The position numbers and the translations under genes are program-made. Positions 1-11,652 of a DNA stretch of 64,000 nt are shown here, in pieces. How positions within the stretch are numbered: position 1 is the stretch's first letter; each line of letters begins with the position of its first letter. A model generated the notes under the pieces. It was not told the origin of the DNA. It was given only the letters and a program-made list of their open reading frames with translations, and did not search any database. The stretch spans positions 496,001-560,000 of the forward strand of contig JAGTXK010000027.1 in the NCBI GenBank assembly GCA_019096195.1. Reading direction: 5' to 3'. The DNA comes from Boletus sp. NGJ. Taxonomy: Eukaryota > Basidiomycota > Agaricomycetes > Boletales > Boletaceae.

Positions 1-1
1 A

Positions 2-883
2 GCTGTTAGGAAGGCGGAACAAGCACCACGATTCGAAACCGATGCATACGGGGATGGAGGCCGAACCATCAGTGGTGGTGTTCTGATGGGTATACAGCTA
101 CCATCTCCGCGTATCATCCATCATGAGCATTCGGAGCCTCCTCGATGCACTGGAGGTGAGTTGGTGCAACCATGTTCGTCCTCCCGTCACACCTACAAGA
201 GTGCCACTATTCTCAATGACTTTTCAGACCAACCCATATATTGGCCCAACTACACTTGGCAACCGTGTCAGCCATTTTATGCCACTGTGCCCGCACCGAC
301 TGCTGTGCCTATTCCCGTCACTGCAGCCCCATCCTCGGTCGTGCAGCACAGTATTTATCCCCCGCCTCAACCGCAAGCACAAACTGTACCGCCAAGTGCA
401 ACCCAGACTACCCTTCCTTTAGGGGCGTATGAAGTGAACGGAACAACGTACTTTCCAACATCCATGCCTTCCGTTCCCGCGCCTGCTCCTGTGACCTATT
501 CAGTTCCTGTCCACCCAGCGTCATATCATCATCCGATGGATCGCGTATATCCGTACTATGCACCTCCTACCCTGCCTGGAAGTTGCGACGATATTCGCAA
601 TCAAACAACGGATGTTCGTCCGCAAACCTCCTTTGATCCTTTTGCCTCGGATCCAATGATGACGAGCGAACTGCCTGTCATTCCCCGACTCGAGGACTAT
701 CAAATATCGCCTATCCAACATGACGTTCTTCCACTCCCACTTTCGTCACCGTCTGTTCTGACGACCACTAAAGACAAGCTAGAACACGAATTCCCTTATC
801 GACCTCCGACTCACCAGCGGGTAGGCCACACGCGTCGCATCAGCGTCAACATCAAGAAACAAGATCGCGCCAGCAGTGGCTGA
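2..883 (+). CDS. 3' end of an unknown Pro/Ser/Tyr-rich protein (partial)
   Basis: The frame is open from the first bases of the window to a TGA at 881-883, giving about 293 C-terminal residues of a gene that begins upstream. Composition is Pro, Ser, Thr and Tyr rich with many PxP runs, looks disordered, and has no domain I recognise. The extreme C-terminus turns basic (HTRRISVNIKKQDR). A short YEVNGTTYFP stretch is the only segment that looks conserved in style. It converges on the F-box/WD40 gene, whose stop lies 950 nt downstream on the other strand. I cannot assign a function; a regulatory or RNA-binding protein with its domain upstream would fit but is a guess. Confidence 0.6.
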   Translation, partial: AVRKAEQAPRFETDAYGDGGRTISGGVLMGIQLPSPRIIHHEHSEPPRCTGGELVQPCSSSRHTYKSATILNDFSDQPIYWPNYTWQPCQPFYATVPAPTAVPIPVTAAPSSVVQHSIYPPPQPQAQTVPPSATQTTLPLGAYEVNGTTYFPTSMPSVPAPAPVTYSVPVHPASYHHPMDRVYPYYAPPTLPGSCDDIRNQTTDVRPQTSFDPFASDPMMTSELPVIPRLEDYQISPIQHDVLPLPLSSPSVLTTTKDKLEHEFPYRPPTHQRVGHTRRISVNIKKQDRASSG

Positions 884-1830
884 TGGTTAATGTCAGATGG
901 CACGCCCTGCATCATCTCTTGGCGAGTCCACGTCTTCCTTCTTGGGTCACTTTCTTGGTTTCCAAACGAAAGTTGGAGCGTTGCATGTGTATGTTATCCT
1001 TCAATTTTTTGTTCTCTGCATCCTATGATGTTTGATATTACAACACATGCATGTTTCACCACACCTCATAACCACATTCCCGATTTTTTTTCTTTTAACC
1101 ACTATGTACCACGCGATCATCATCATCTTTCTTTCAACAAGGGACCTTTTTTATCTGTCTTGTTTCATCATGCATCCTGCCTGTAGGTCATACACTTATT
1201 ACGAATATGATGCTGTATATTTTTCAATCATTCCACCTCTAGCACTAGTGATGCCGCGCACAAGCTGGATCGACATCGGTCCTTGCTTCGGACCCGCATC
1301 TACATTTCTCAATTCATACCATCCGATCACATCATGCACACTTGGGACAATGCATCTGAGCTTTCTAAATATCATCTCGAGTTCATTAATGAACACGCGC
1401 GAAGACCCCAAGGCCTCCTCGCTGAGACATTCCTGCCCCTCAAAAATTCGAGTTCAATAAAGAAAAAGAGAAGCTTTCAAACCTTGACTTAGGATTCAAG
1501 AAGCTGATGGTCACAAGGTTGGTATAGGAGTAAAAAGGGAACAAGTAAAAAAAAAATGCCATGTTTGTGTGATACATTACAAGAAAAAAATGCTGGATGC
1601 GTAAATAAATAAATATGGATGGAAGACAAGTCCCAGAGATACCGGTACCCAATCAAAAGAAAGAAAAATAGGGGTCCTTTAAGGATAAAGCATAAAGTTC
1701 TCCATGCCAACTAACCTTGTCATTATGTGCAGCGGAGTTTGGGCGGCTCCGTCGCACCGCGGCTTCGGCTCTCACGGGCCCGGCCGTGCCCAGTGACTGA
1801 GTCCAGGAAAAATTAGGAACGGAATGCGCC
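884..1830. other. Convergent 3' intergenic region
   Basis: This lies between two convergent genes. It is T/C-rich then A-rich (runs of A near 1540-1600) and carries only chance reading frames; it most likely holds the 3' UTRs and poly(A) signals of both neighbours. I see no gene here. Confidence 0.5.
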
Positions 1831-4800
1831 TCACGCAAACAGCTCGGCGCCTTCGATTCCATACGAGAAATCCAAGACCACGATCCTTTGGTCGTGTGAG
1901 GTACTGACGAAAGGGATAAATAAATTCAGCCTTGCGTCCACAGGCGGCCCGGTTCCGGAAGCAAACCTTACCTGACGATCTTCCCAACGTCAAACTTGAC
2001 ATCGAAAATATGACTGGCGTGGAGGTTCCTGAACTCTCGAACCAATCGGCCGACGCCTTTGTTTTTTCGGGAAGGTGGCTCCACCCCAGGCTGGGAGACA
2101 CTATTCTCCACTGCTTCCCCATGCCATTCCCAGACTCTGACACTCTTGTCGTAGCTTGTACTCACGATATAACCGGTCTTCGGGTCGAAACAAAGAGCCC
2201 TGACAAGCAAGGTGTGTCCCGCAAACGTGTGTAGGCATTCACCAGTCGAGGCACGCCACAATCTGATCGTGCAGTCGTTTGATCCGCTCAGGATAAGACC
2301 GTCCTGTAACGCCAATGAGCAAATGTGATACAGCTGGTGGATACAGATACGTACCTTGAACTCGATACAAGCCAATCCCTTCTCGTGCCCTTCAAACACC
2401 CGGATACATTTACCTGTTTCGACGTCCCAGAGCATCATCTTCCCATCGCCGCTTGCACTAACAACTCGGCCGTTCTCCAGCCCAACGGCATTCACCGGGC
2501 CCTCGTGTCCACGCAAGACCGTGTGGAGAGTCAACGTCTTCCGGTCATAAACATGCATTAAAGCATCCTTAGAACTATGTCGAATATAAATACTGAAAGC
2601 CCGGCAATTGCAGAAAGAACTTACCATGAGACGATCCACTTCTCATCCATTCTCAAGTCCAGTACACCTCCCGAGTGCCCTCGCAGAACTTTACGTTTCT
2701 CCGCAGATATCTTCCTGGGTGGACCAAAGCTCCCAGTGACCGCAGTTGCATATGACTCTCTCCATTTTCTTGGCCTATTACCGCCAGCATAGGAGACCCT
2801 GCTTATCTCGCCAGGCCCTACAGGTGTGGAGACGAGATCCCAGACACACACACTGCAATCACTGCTTCCGCTGACCATGAAGCCACGACAGACCCTGTCG
2901 CTTCCCAGATCCCAATCACGCTCAAATTTGAGACACAGTACACTGCCCGTGTGGCCTTCGAAGGAAGCAACACACTTGCCAGTCTTGATGCACCAAACTT
3001 TGATCGTCCGGTCTCGTGAACCGGAAATGATACGCGACGAATCAAAGTCAAGGCAGTAAACACTGTTAAGAACAGTCAAGTGAGGACGCAGGCAAATATC
3101 CAATGACCCACCTATCCCTGTGACCATCAATTCTGAGGACCCGGGGTTCACCTTCGGGATCTCGCCACCGCTGTTCAAGAATTGATCGACCACGGTATAG
3201 CCTATGCCAATCGAGCGTGAGAGGGGCTTGTCTTGATATTGGTTGCGGCTCTGATGGTGTCGTCGCCTCTTGCTTCTCAACTTCGTGCTCATCCCCACCT
3301 CCCTCTTCGGAAGGAGCATCCGATTGCTGACCATCCTGCCCGCGGCGTTTCTCGTCAGGGTATATGAACACCCTATTACTAGCACCCTGATGCCTAAGCC
3401 TTGCAGTCTCTTTGAGTCTCATATTAGCCCGGTCGAAGCTGACGGCCCATCCGCTCGGCTCGTCCCATTGTTCGCCATCATGTTCATGTTCAGTGGTAGG
3501 CATTGAGAGGCCGTAGATACCTTCGTCCTTGACACCCCGATATCGGCGTCCGAAACCTCCAAAGGAGTCTTGGGTACGGTGACCAAGGTCTGAACTTTGA
3601 CTGGGGGTGTGATTGGGTACACGAGGAACGCCTTCTCGTGCTTGCCAGAGCCCCCACCAGACGCCGTTGTCAAGTGCAAGGGAACGCCATGCTCTGCAAG
3701 TCGAGGAAACTGCGAGGATGCTGCATAGTGGTAGGTAGGAAAGAACCTGCAGAAAAAGCTCGGGGGGGAGCCGGGTAAGGGGTGTCGGGATCTTCGGGGC
3801 TGTTATCAGAAGGTCATCTCAGCATTGATCGGAGAGCACGGACAATTCATCCTGACCTCCTTCTCCTTCACCCAAGCACTCTGGTTCTTGGGTATAATCA
3901 TGGACATCCCAATATCCATATCCGCACACGCATGCACCATCTCCCCATCCAGTACATGTACAGCCGACCAACTCACCTTCTTCACCATCGAGTGGATCCA
4001 AGGCACCATAATCTACATCAGTATCCACCTCAAGCGTACCTCGCCTCACGCGTTTGATGCGACGCTTTTCCTTCAGTTTCCGTCCAACACCCATCATGGG
4101 TGATGTTTTGCTCCGGACAACAGAGAAGCCGGGCATCGGGCTCGATTTGGCACGAGCGGCGGGAATCGGTGTGAGCTGTGCATCCCGAGGCATGGAAGAA
4201 GGTTGGATACAACCCTTGGCAGGGGAAGCAAGGGACTCCCAAAGGCGGGATATTCCAGGCCTCATACGTCTTGGCTTGCCCACGAGAGGCCCTAAGCCCA
4301 TGCTAGCATTCATGCTCTGTGCTCGCCCGTTGGCAGTGAAATGGAATGAACCTGCGACAGAAGTTGAATTGGAGCGGAGAAATGGCAATGTCGCAGTGCC
4401 ACGAATGTGGGAGGAGCGGAATGGATCCGCGTCAGCGTCCTCGGCCAATTGGGAGTTGTACTGATCGAAAGTTGGACTGCTAGGGGGAGAGATCATGGAG
4501 AAGTCTGCAGTGGGAGCAGGAGATGGGGGACGCCCAGCCACCGAGTCGCGTGATAGTGGAGGGGAAGGGGACGACTTGTGTGCAGATAAAATATTTGATA
4601 CAGTTATGTTCGTATCAAGAGCAGGCAGACGGGATGGGCCAGCCCTTGGCCCGTCATCAGCAAGCTCTGGCTCTGGGGTAGAGTGAGCAGTATAGTACGG
4701 CGTAGGTATAGCGGAGCGAAGATATCTCTGTTCAGAGAAGCCATGTGAAGTGACGCCTTCTTGTGCAAATCCCACAGAGAGCCTTGGCTGTAACAGCACA

Positions 4801-5408
4801 GTGAGATCAGAGCCCGCTGTCGACGATCCGCGGCTCTCGCGGAGGGTTTCGGTTGATTGGGAAGAGGTCCCTGTACGATCGGGCCCCAGGATGGAGGTGA
4901 AAGTAAATGGTGTAGGGGATGTCTCTGCCACAGTGGGGTTTTGAACTCGGAACGCATCGTCTTCGGCGGGACTTTGGGGCGGCGAAGATGCAGATGTAGC
5001 GGCTGTCGCGTAGGACATTGTAGAAGAAGCAGAAGAGGGCACGTCTAATGCCCAGGATGTGTCAAAGTCGAGGTCGAGGGTGAGACAATGTGGGTGAGGC
5101 TTGGTGGGGGTGTCGAGGGTGCCAAGGGCGAGCAAGTCGATGTCCAAAGGGGGGTAGAGGTTCCGGGAGGGCGGGGATGCGAGGCCGCGATTAGGTCTGG
5201 GCTCGAAGGGGGATTCTGAGCCAGCGTGGGTGCTGGAGAGTGTCGAGGTGCGTCTTGGGGGTGGAATAGGGCTCAGACTTGTCGCGCGTGGAAAGGGCAC
5301 GGTCGAGGACGAGGACGTGGAGAACGAGCGAGTTGCTCGATCGTCCAGGGAGACGAGTACGGGTCTGCATGGCAAGTTGTATGGCGGTGTACACGGCGTG
5401 GTCGACAT
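1831..5408 (-). CDS. F-box/WD40 substrate receptor of an SCF ubiquitin ligase (Cdc4/Pop1/FBW7-type)
   Basis: Six exons join in frame: 5408-3872, 3799-3112, 3062-2625, 2574-2355, 2303-1972 and 1903-1831, giving 1095 aa. Residues 1 to about 510 are Ser/Pro-rich and disordered. The F-box follows at once (RLPPELFLQVLSYLPL then TCRAWRSLALDNGVW), then the linker typical of this family (LYRGRSILEQRW, GHRD) and seven or so WD40 blades such as SGSRDRTIKVW and SGSNDCTIRLW, ending IVVLDFSYG. In this family the F-box binds Skp1 and the propeller binds phosphodegrons. The long N-terminus resembles the regulatory tails of Cdc4/FBW7 proteins. The start is the first ATG. The exact donor of intron 1 is a choice between two phase-1 GT sites. 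Which paralogue (Cdc4, Met30 or Pof11-like) cannot be fixed by eye. Confidence 0.88.
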
Positions 5409-5465
5409 GCTGCACGTCCAAGCATCAGTGACGAGAATTCAAACATCTCGTCCAGACCTACCTCG

Positions 5466-5477
5466 CACGTGACCAAT
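5466..5477. promoter_or_regulatory. CACGTG E-box abutting a CCAAT box
   Basis: The palindrome CACGTG is followed directly by ACCAAT, 58 nt upstream of the F-box/WD40 start codon. E-boxes are read by bHLH factors such as Cbf1, and CCAAT by the HAP complex; adjacency of the two suggests a real promoter element. No expression evidence is visible. Confidence 0.4.
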
Positions 5478-5861
5478 ATCACCAGCGTCTTAGAGGGACA
5501 ACGACAACTCAACATCAGCTTGGACGTCGTCTAGTATATATACGGACATGTCTCTACAACACGAGGCCCCTCTCTATGAAAACCGTATGGCTCCTGTGGT
5601 CGGATCGGTCAACGTGAACAGCGGCGCATGCGAGATGACCAGGGCGAACAGCGCCATCCTGCGAGAACAGACGTGGTCAGCGTCATGTGGAGGGAAAAAA
5701 ACACCGTTGCACATCCGTCGGTGAACGGAAACAAGCAACATGTGGGGAGAAGCTGTGTCACCACACCACCGAGGGTCGGTCAGGATCCACACAGGAAGGA
5801 TCCCAAACATGCGTCGGGAATGACGAGCATCCCCAAAACGTGCCGCCGAGACATAGCATAA

Positions 5862-6474
5862 TCATACGGTGGGGAAGCGCCCGCGCGGCTCAGCATATGA
5901 AAAGAAACGGTAGATTGTGACGTGCAGCGCGGACCTCGGATTAGCAAGAGAGAAACAAGGCGGTGGAACCAAAGTCTCAGACGATATGGTGTTCATGGAA
6001 ATCCATGATCCGGAGGGGAGCGTAGCACTGTGCTTAGGTACTCACATGAGGGTGGCCCAGGGGGTACTTCCACCTTCCTTGGCGCGCAGTGGGTGCTGGT
6101 TCATGACTCCGTTAATGGCAAGAATGAGAACCGGCCATGCGACGTATCTAAAAAGTCCATTTGCCCAAAACGAACCGCAGACCGGTCATTTGAGACACGA
6201 GGGGTGAGCAAAGATGCCCAGCGACCTACAGTAATGCATCAACGTACCTATTCCTTGTTACCATCACCATTCCAGCGAAGAACATACCCATCGAGCCCAT
6301 TGTGTCTGCAACGATGAGAGTTAGTCGCGAATTCTGCATCCAGGTCTTCATGGGATAAAGAACAACATTGAGAAACAACTCACCGACAGACTCTACTTTC
6401 CATGACTTTGGAAGGGTCAGTCTTGTCTCTCGTGAATAATCTCTCGGATCGTTGAGAGTGTTACTACTCGACAT
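5862..6474 (-). CDS. Small ER membrane protein of the Asterix (WDR83OS) family
   Basis: The first exon begins MSSSNTLNDPRDYSRETR, matching the DPR-rich start of Asterix proteins. Introns at 6306-6383 and 6148-6247 join cleanly to give MGMFFAGMVMVTRNRYVAWP (first membrane segment) and INGVMNQHPLRAKEGG, a conserved loop. Asterix partners CCDC47 in the PAT complex that assists multi-pass membrane protein insertion at the ER. After STPWATLM the 3' end is uncertain: a donor GTGAGT sits at the last Met codon, and an acceptor near 5938 would add about 22 residues and stop at 5862, but without the clear second hydrophobic segment expected. Total length of about 106 aa suits the family. Confidence 0.62.
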
Positions 6475-7497
6475 GCTTGTGTGTCGACAACCTGCGACAA
6501 GGAAATGTTGGCTGCTGAGAGCGTGGGAACCTTGTCAATTGACTGATGATATGCCCTCAGCTGCCGCTTAACCAAGTTCAACTTGTTGCCTCGAGAACTC
6601 CTGCGGGGTTAACTTTGCTTCCAGCTTTTTTTTCGCGTTCGGCTCTTCAGGAAGACCGACTGTTGTTGTCTTGACTTGCGCCGCGGGTTTTCGTGTCACA
6701 TATCTGTTAGTTATCGTTATACACCCGCTATTCAGCTACATGAAGTTCCTGCCTCTCTCCCTCGGCTCTCGAGTACTGCAGCAGGTGCGTTTGTAACATT
6801 TATTATATGACTAGCAGTATGCATAGTCCCTCGGTGATTCAAGTCTCAGCAGCCTTACCTTCGACTTCGGTCCGTTGGGTTTTGTTCTCCACGTCAGCCA
6901 TTACGATGAGTTTTCAATACTTCAATCAGCTGAAATGTAACTGTATTGGCTCACTTTTTTCTAGGCTCGGTCTGATTACATCCATGTTGTCCCCGACACG
7001 GTCGAGTGTCAGAATGGATTTCCAACTTCTCAAGCTCCCGGCGTGAACATTCAGCATACAAATGCACTCTGTTACCTCCCTCGCTTTTCCGAACAGTCGA
7101 CGAAGGTATCTTCACCTCCTGATCGTTGTCTAGACAATAAATGTTAGGTTCAGAGCCATCGGGTCATGAAGTTGAAACACGCGGTTATTCCACCAAATTC
7201 AAGCCGGTACGATTTGCACCGCACCCATGACATTCGAAAACGTTTCCGTTCCTGTTGGTGATCGTCGAAGGAACGTTATATTACCTGTCGTTGTTTCCAG
7301 TGGGGATAATCATGCTGCTTCTCCGGGACTCCGAGAGCATCTCGTGACGATCCTGTTGGAGTCCAATATTCCGTCCTCGGCGACCAGTCTGTCCTCGGTA
7401 ACTGTTTGGAACCTTTCAATACACTGGTGGCATATTTATTTTGAAAGATAGACGATGGGATGAAGTGATCTCAAGACTCGCAGGCAGCTCCTCTGGA
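6475..7497. other. Non-coding or decayed stretch
   Basis: The first 200 nt would hold the Asterix promoter. Beyond that I see only short chance frames, no matching splice signals and no repeat. It leads into the carboxylesterase relic, so part of it may be that gene's former promoter. Confidence 0.35.
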
Positions 7498-8280
7498 TGG
7501 TTTCGATCGCATCGGCAGCCTCGTCACTCGCCAACTATCCCTACCCTGACCCCCTCGTCGTAAATACGAGTACCGGAACATATCGTGGTTACCTCGATGT
7601 AAACCCTAACAGCGCCAACCTGCACAATGGAACGCACTTTACTGCCACGACCAGTGGCGCGAATTGATGGTTACCCCCCAACCCTACACGCCTCCTCCAT
7701 ACGTGCAGAACGCGACTGCGATGGGGGCAGCGTGTATACAAGGCGAGAGGTCCAGAGCGAGGACTACCTGTTTCTCAACGTCGTCACACTTGTCGGTGCT
7801 TAAGGCTTGCCCGTCTACATCTACTGTTGGTCAGCTGCCCGTCTTATGCTGCTCAAGGGATTCTCGTAGCTGATATAAGAGCGCAGCGGAGGTGGCTTTA
7901 TAGGTAACGCCGCATTCGACCCGAAGATCGATGGATCATGATTTGCTTCAAGGGTATCGTTTACGTTAGTAACAACTATCGTTTGGCGCCTTTCGGATTC
8001 TCCGCATCGCCGAAGATCGCGGAGGCTGGACACATTCTTGACATGCATGCTGCCATGAAGGGGACGGTTTCTAGCATTGCTTAATTCGAGGCTGATCTCA
8101 TTTTCTGAGGTATGATTTCTCCTAGGTTTTAACTATACATGAGATCCTGAAGATGTCCTGCAGGAGAGTCTGTCGGTGCAGGAAATTGTTTACTTGTATA
8201 CAGGAATATCGTTGTACTATGTCGGTGTTTACTCGCAAGGTCCTCTGATCCGCGGCGGCGTCATGCAATAGCTCAGACGC
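7498..8280 (+). pseudogene. Decayed type-B carboxylesterase/lipase
   Basis: Family fragments appear in the right order but in shifting frames. They are VVNTSTGTYRGYLDVNP near 7557 (the usual N-terminal start of the fold), VYVSNNYRLAPFGFSASP near 7960 (the NYRLxxFGF core strand) and VYSQGPLIRGGVMQ near 8230 (the helix after the active-site Ser). Stops and frame changes separate them, and the GESAGG nucleophile segment is not found. Type-B carboxylesterases are secreted ester hydrolases expanded in basidiomycetes. This copy looks dead. A similar relic lies at 45.5 kb. Confidence 0.6.
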
Positions 8281-8698
8281 TGAGCTCAAATCAAACTCGG
8301 ATACATGTTATGTGTTGACATCTACGAAGAAGCTTGATCTTGGGATGGACTGTGATGCTTTTGCCAGACGAACTGCGTACGCGATGAGCGCTCGGTGCAG
8401 TGGACGATGTGAATGTAGCACGATCTTCTGACTTGGGGGCGGGTGTGATAAGCTCATGGTACCACATAACAAAATCAAGACCGAGAAGTTCGACACCTGA
8501 TGATGCCATTGCATGCTCATTGATTCCTTCCCGAAAGCGAACCCAGCAATTTGCTTATGCCGGGCATCAACAAAAGTGCGAGGAAGAACCTATACCTTAC
8601 CCAGTTGCACACTATTAGCGACCAACCTGACCAGCGCTACACGCGTCCAAATCATGTCAATGGTTTGTAGAAGAACGACACGCGAAGGAAAGAGCTGA
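8281..8698. other. Decayed tail of the esterase relic
   Basis: No convincing frame. It may contain unrecognisable 3' remains of the carboxylesterase before the S9 peptidase stop codon on the opposite strand. Confidence 0.3.
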
Positions 8699-11372
8699 CT
8701 ACGAAAGCAAGAACCTCTTCAAATAGTCGATCGTAGCAGCATTCACGTATTCGATGACGCTCTTCTGCCTGTACCCTAACGCCGATTTAAATTTCGCATG
8801 AGCCAACGACCGAGGAACACGACAGACATCATTTGAAGCTCACCATGTCCTTCTCCCTCACAGATCACCAGCTGCGCCTGTCCCCCTTGCTTACCTTGCA
8901 CGATATTGTACATGGCTACAGCTTCGTGCACCGTCACCCGCGTGTCCGTTTCGCCGTGCGTGATGAACAGAGGCACGCTGATCTTGTCTGCATTGTTCAG
9001 GGGGGAGATACGTTCCAGGAAGGCTCGGATGACAGGGTCCGACTCGTCCCCGTATTCGAGACGTCTGTTTGCACGACGCACGGGGGCCGTGTTCTCAAGG
9101 AACGTAATCCAGTTTCCGATACCAAAGTTGGCAACACCGCATTTAAGTTTGGAGGAGTAATGCGTGAGTGTGGCCTTGGACAGAGGCCTGACGGTTAGAC
9201 GGCGGAACACGTGCAAGATCACGACCGAGCGAACTCACAAAGACCATGTAACCGCCATCTGAGCTCGCGGTGATATGATATGTTAGTGTTCGCGTCAAGT
9301 AGAGAAGAAAACAAGGATTCACATGAACCACCCATGACGGCAATCCGCGAGGGATCGAGTTCCCCAGACAATCCGGATCCGATGTATTCGATCAATGCGT
9401 TGATGTCTCTGCCATTGATTCTCCTTCGTGAATAGACAAGGAAAGATGTCAGGAAGCTTACTTGACTGCATCCTCGCGCTTTTCGACGTCGTCCGCTGAC
9501 ATGTACTTCCTTCCATAACCCGAACTGCCTCTTACGTTTGGATAAATCACACCGACTCCCAACTCGTTTAGAAGATAACCATGGGTTGCGCTACGTCTTG
9601 TTGTCAGTCAATTGTTATGGAAGACAAGGTGTGCCTAAACTCACGTCCTATACTGTACCGTAGCCTGGGACTCAGGGCCACCATGGATACCGATAACAAC
9701 AGGAACCCTGCTCTTTCCTTCGTTCGGGTGATAATACAACGCAGGAACCTCCAGCCCGTCAAAGCTTCTGAACCTGACCAGCCTCGGCGCAACAGCTTTG
9801 GCCACTTCGGGTGCTACCGCCTGAACGTATGGTGTCATCTCGACATCCACGTATGCATTACCATCGGTGGTATGCTTGAGCGTCTGCAGGTCCAGGGTTG
9901 CCCTTCGGACGAACCCACGGGACCGATAGGAGGCAAGACGAAGTGCAATCTCGTAGGGATATCCGTTTCGCCCATTATGCGAGCACGCAATCCATCCGCC
10001 TTCCCATCCAAGCTTGACCTCGACCACCGTGTTTTTATTTGGGCCACTGAGAGGCACGGCATACAGAGTGCTCCAGCCTTCCACATTCGCGGTGAAGTAG
10101 ATGTAGGCGTCTGTGACCCCGAGGTGATCCACCTCCCACGCGATGGGTTTCAAAACAGGGACGGAGGCGTCAAGGTTGGGGGTAGTGATGTGGGTGACCG
10201 CGCGCTGCTCGATGTCGTATGATACGACGGCGTCGAGATCACCGTATGCATTCGTGATGACATATGCTACATAGGGACTGGAAGGATTAAGTGAGAAGGA
10301 TCCGTTCGCTGTCATCGCCTCTTCGCGTTCTGTGGCCCCTGGGAGATTGATACGCTCGACCTTGCCTGGTTCCGGACCAGAAATGTCAACCAAAAACATG
10401 GATTGATAGGCGTTCCCATAGACACGTGTGAGAAGCAGGTATTTGTCGTCGATAGAGATGGACCGAGTGACCCATTTCTCTGTCTTTCCATCTCGAAGAG
10501 GAGGGGTGATTAACTTGGAGGGAAGACTAAAAGGAGTCGAGTCGCTGGTGGCCCCGGTGTTAGAGCCTATCAAACGAGCCAAGTAAGCAAAGGTATCAGT
10601 GTTGTTTTCCTTGTTTGAAACGAACGCCACTAGTCTGAGAATATCCATGAGAGCGTGTCAGCAGAACATGGAGCAACACCGACTTGTTGGATGGCGATAT
10701 AACGATGTCGTTATACCTATAGTCGTCATGAGTCAATCTCTCGATACGACCTTTACCAGGGGCGTTATCCAATTCGCCATCGATCTTTGGCAAGACTTGT
10801 TCGCATAGGGCGTCTTCCCAGTAACGCCTGCGATCCTCGATGTCAGCCACGGTACAAGTGGAACGTCAACCTTGTGCGCGAACCAAAGCTGAAAGTGCTC
10901 ATTTCCATTGAAATCCATGGCCATTATTGCGCCACCTGGCCTGTACACACCACGCCAATCCTCGCCAGAAATGGGTCTGAATGTGGATATAATCCGGCCG
11001 GACCCGATGTTGAAATATGTGAGACGCTCCAGCTCAGTGTTGGCCGGGTCGGTTGAAATTTCGTAAACCTGGGACACCTGGGCATCCTCTGGACGATGAG
11101 AGAGGAAGATACCGCCAGGTACTTCTCCCGTGGCGGTCTTCACGGTGCGCTCGAAACCGTACAAGTCGAAACCTTGTGATCGCGATGCTCATTAATTATG
11201 ACATCCGAGCTACACACAACGATAAATAAGATCAGTACATACCTCGAGCGGCATCTTCGTAGGCTTTCATGCCAGTGAATATTTCCTGGGGGATATCTGG
11301 AGCATTGACCGCTTTGATTTTGTCAGCGGGTCTGGTGAATGGGAGGTCGCCGTAATCGACAGGAGCAGCCAT
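8699..11372 (-). CDS. Prolyl-oligopeptidase family (S9) aminopeptidase
   Basis: A multi-exon gene with the S9 layout. The N-terminus starts MAAPVDYGDLPF; it is followed by a beta-propeller rich in WRGVYRPGG, HFQLWF and GWIACSHNGRNGYP-like blades, then the alpha/beta hydrolase domain. The HGGPES oxyanion loop is near 9680. The nucleophile elbow GGSYGGYMV is created by splicing across about 9325-9260. Asp lies in HGETDTRVTV near 8950 and His in GEGHGYRQK, which again is split by an intron (8776-8843). The last exon ends YLKRFLLS. All three catalytic residues are therefore present and the gene looks intact. The start at 11372 is preferred because it has a good context and no upstream in-frame ATG. 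The family cleaves dipeptides or acylated residues from small peptides; cellular location is not evident since there is no signal peptide. Confidence 0.85.
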
Positions 11373-11411
11373 GTTTGATAACTCAAGAGTCTGGGAGACG
11401 TCTCGACGCTG

Positions 11412-11419
11412 TTTATATA
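11412..11419 (-). promoter_or_regulatory. TATA box of the S9 peptidase gene
   Basis: The minus strand reads TATATAAA 40 nt upstream of the chosen start codon. Position and match to consensus make a core promoter element plausible, with a short 5' UTR. Confidence 0.35.
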
Positions 11420-11652
11420 GTTCTTCAAGACTCAAAAAGAGGAACCGTCAGCTATAGCGGGGTAAGAGATAAGATCAACAGGCTCATGCCAGCCTTAATT
11501 ACCGAAACACGATGTGACTGACCAATCGATCATGTGCGAGCTGATCCATATCAACGAAGGGCAGCATGCATATCATACGAATAGGGCTACGGGCCACGCA
11601 CGGTCGTTGACTGCTTCCATTGCTCTGTTGCCTTATCAGAACGTCGTCGACA

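Noticed and set aside
4054-4464. Plus-strand 136-codon frame opposite the F-box protein N-terminus
   Set aside because: It is antisense to a 512-codon exon that links in frame to the F-box; nothing supports it as a gene.
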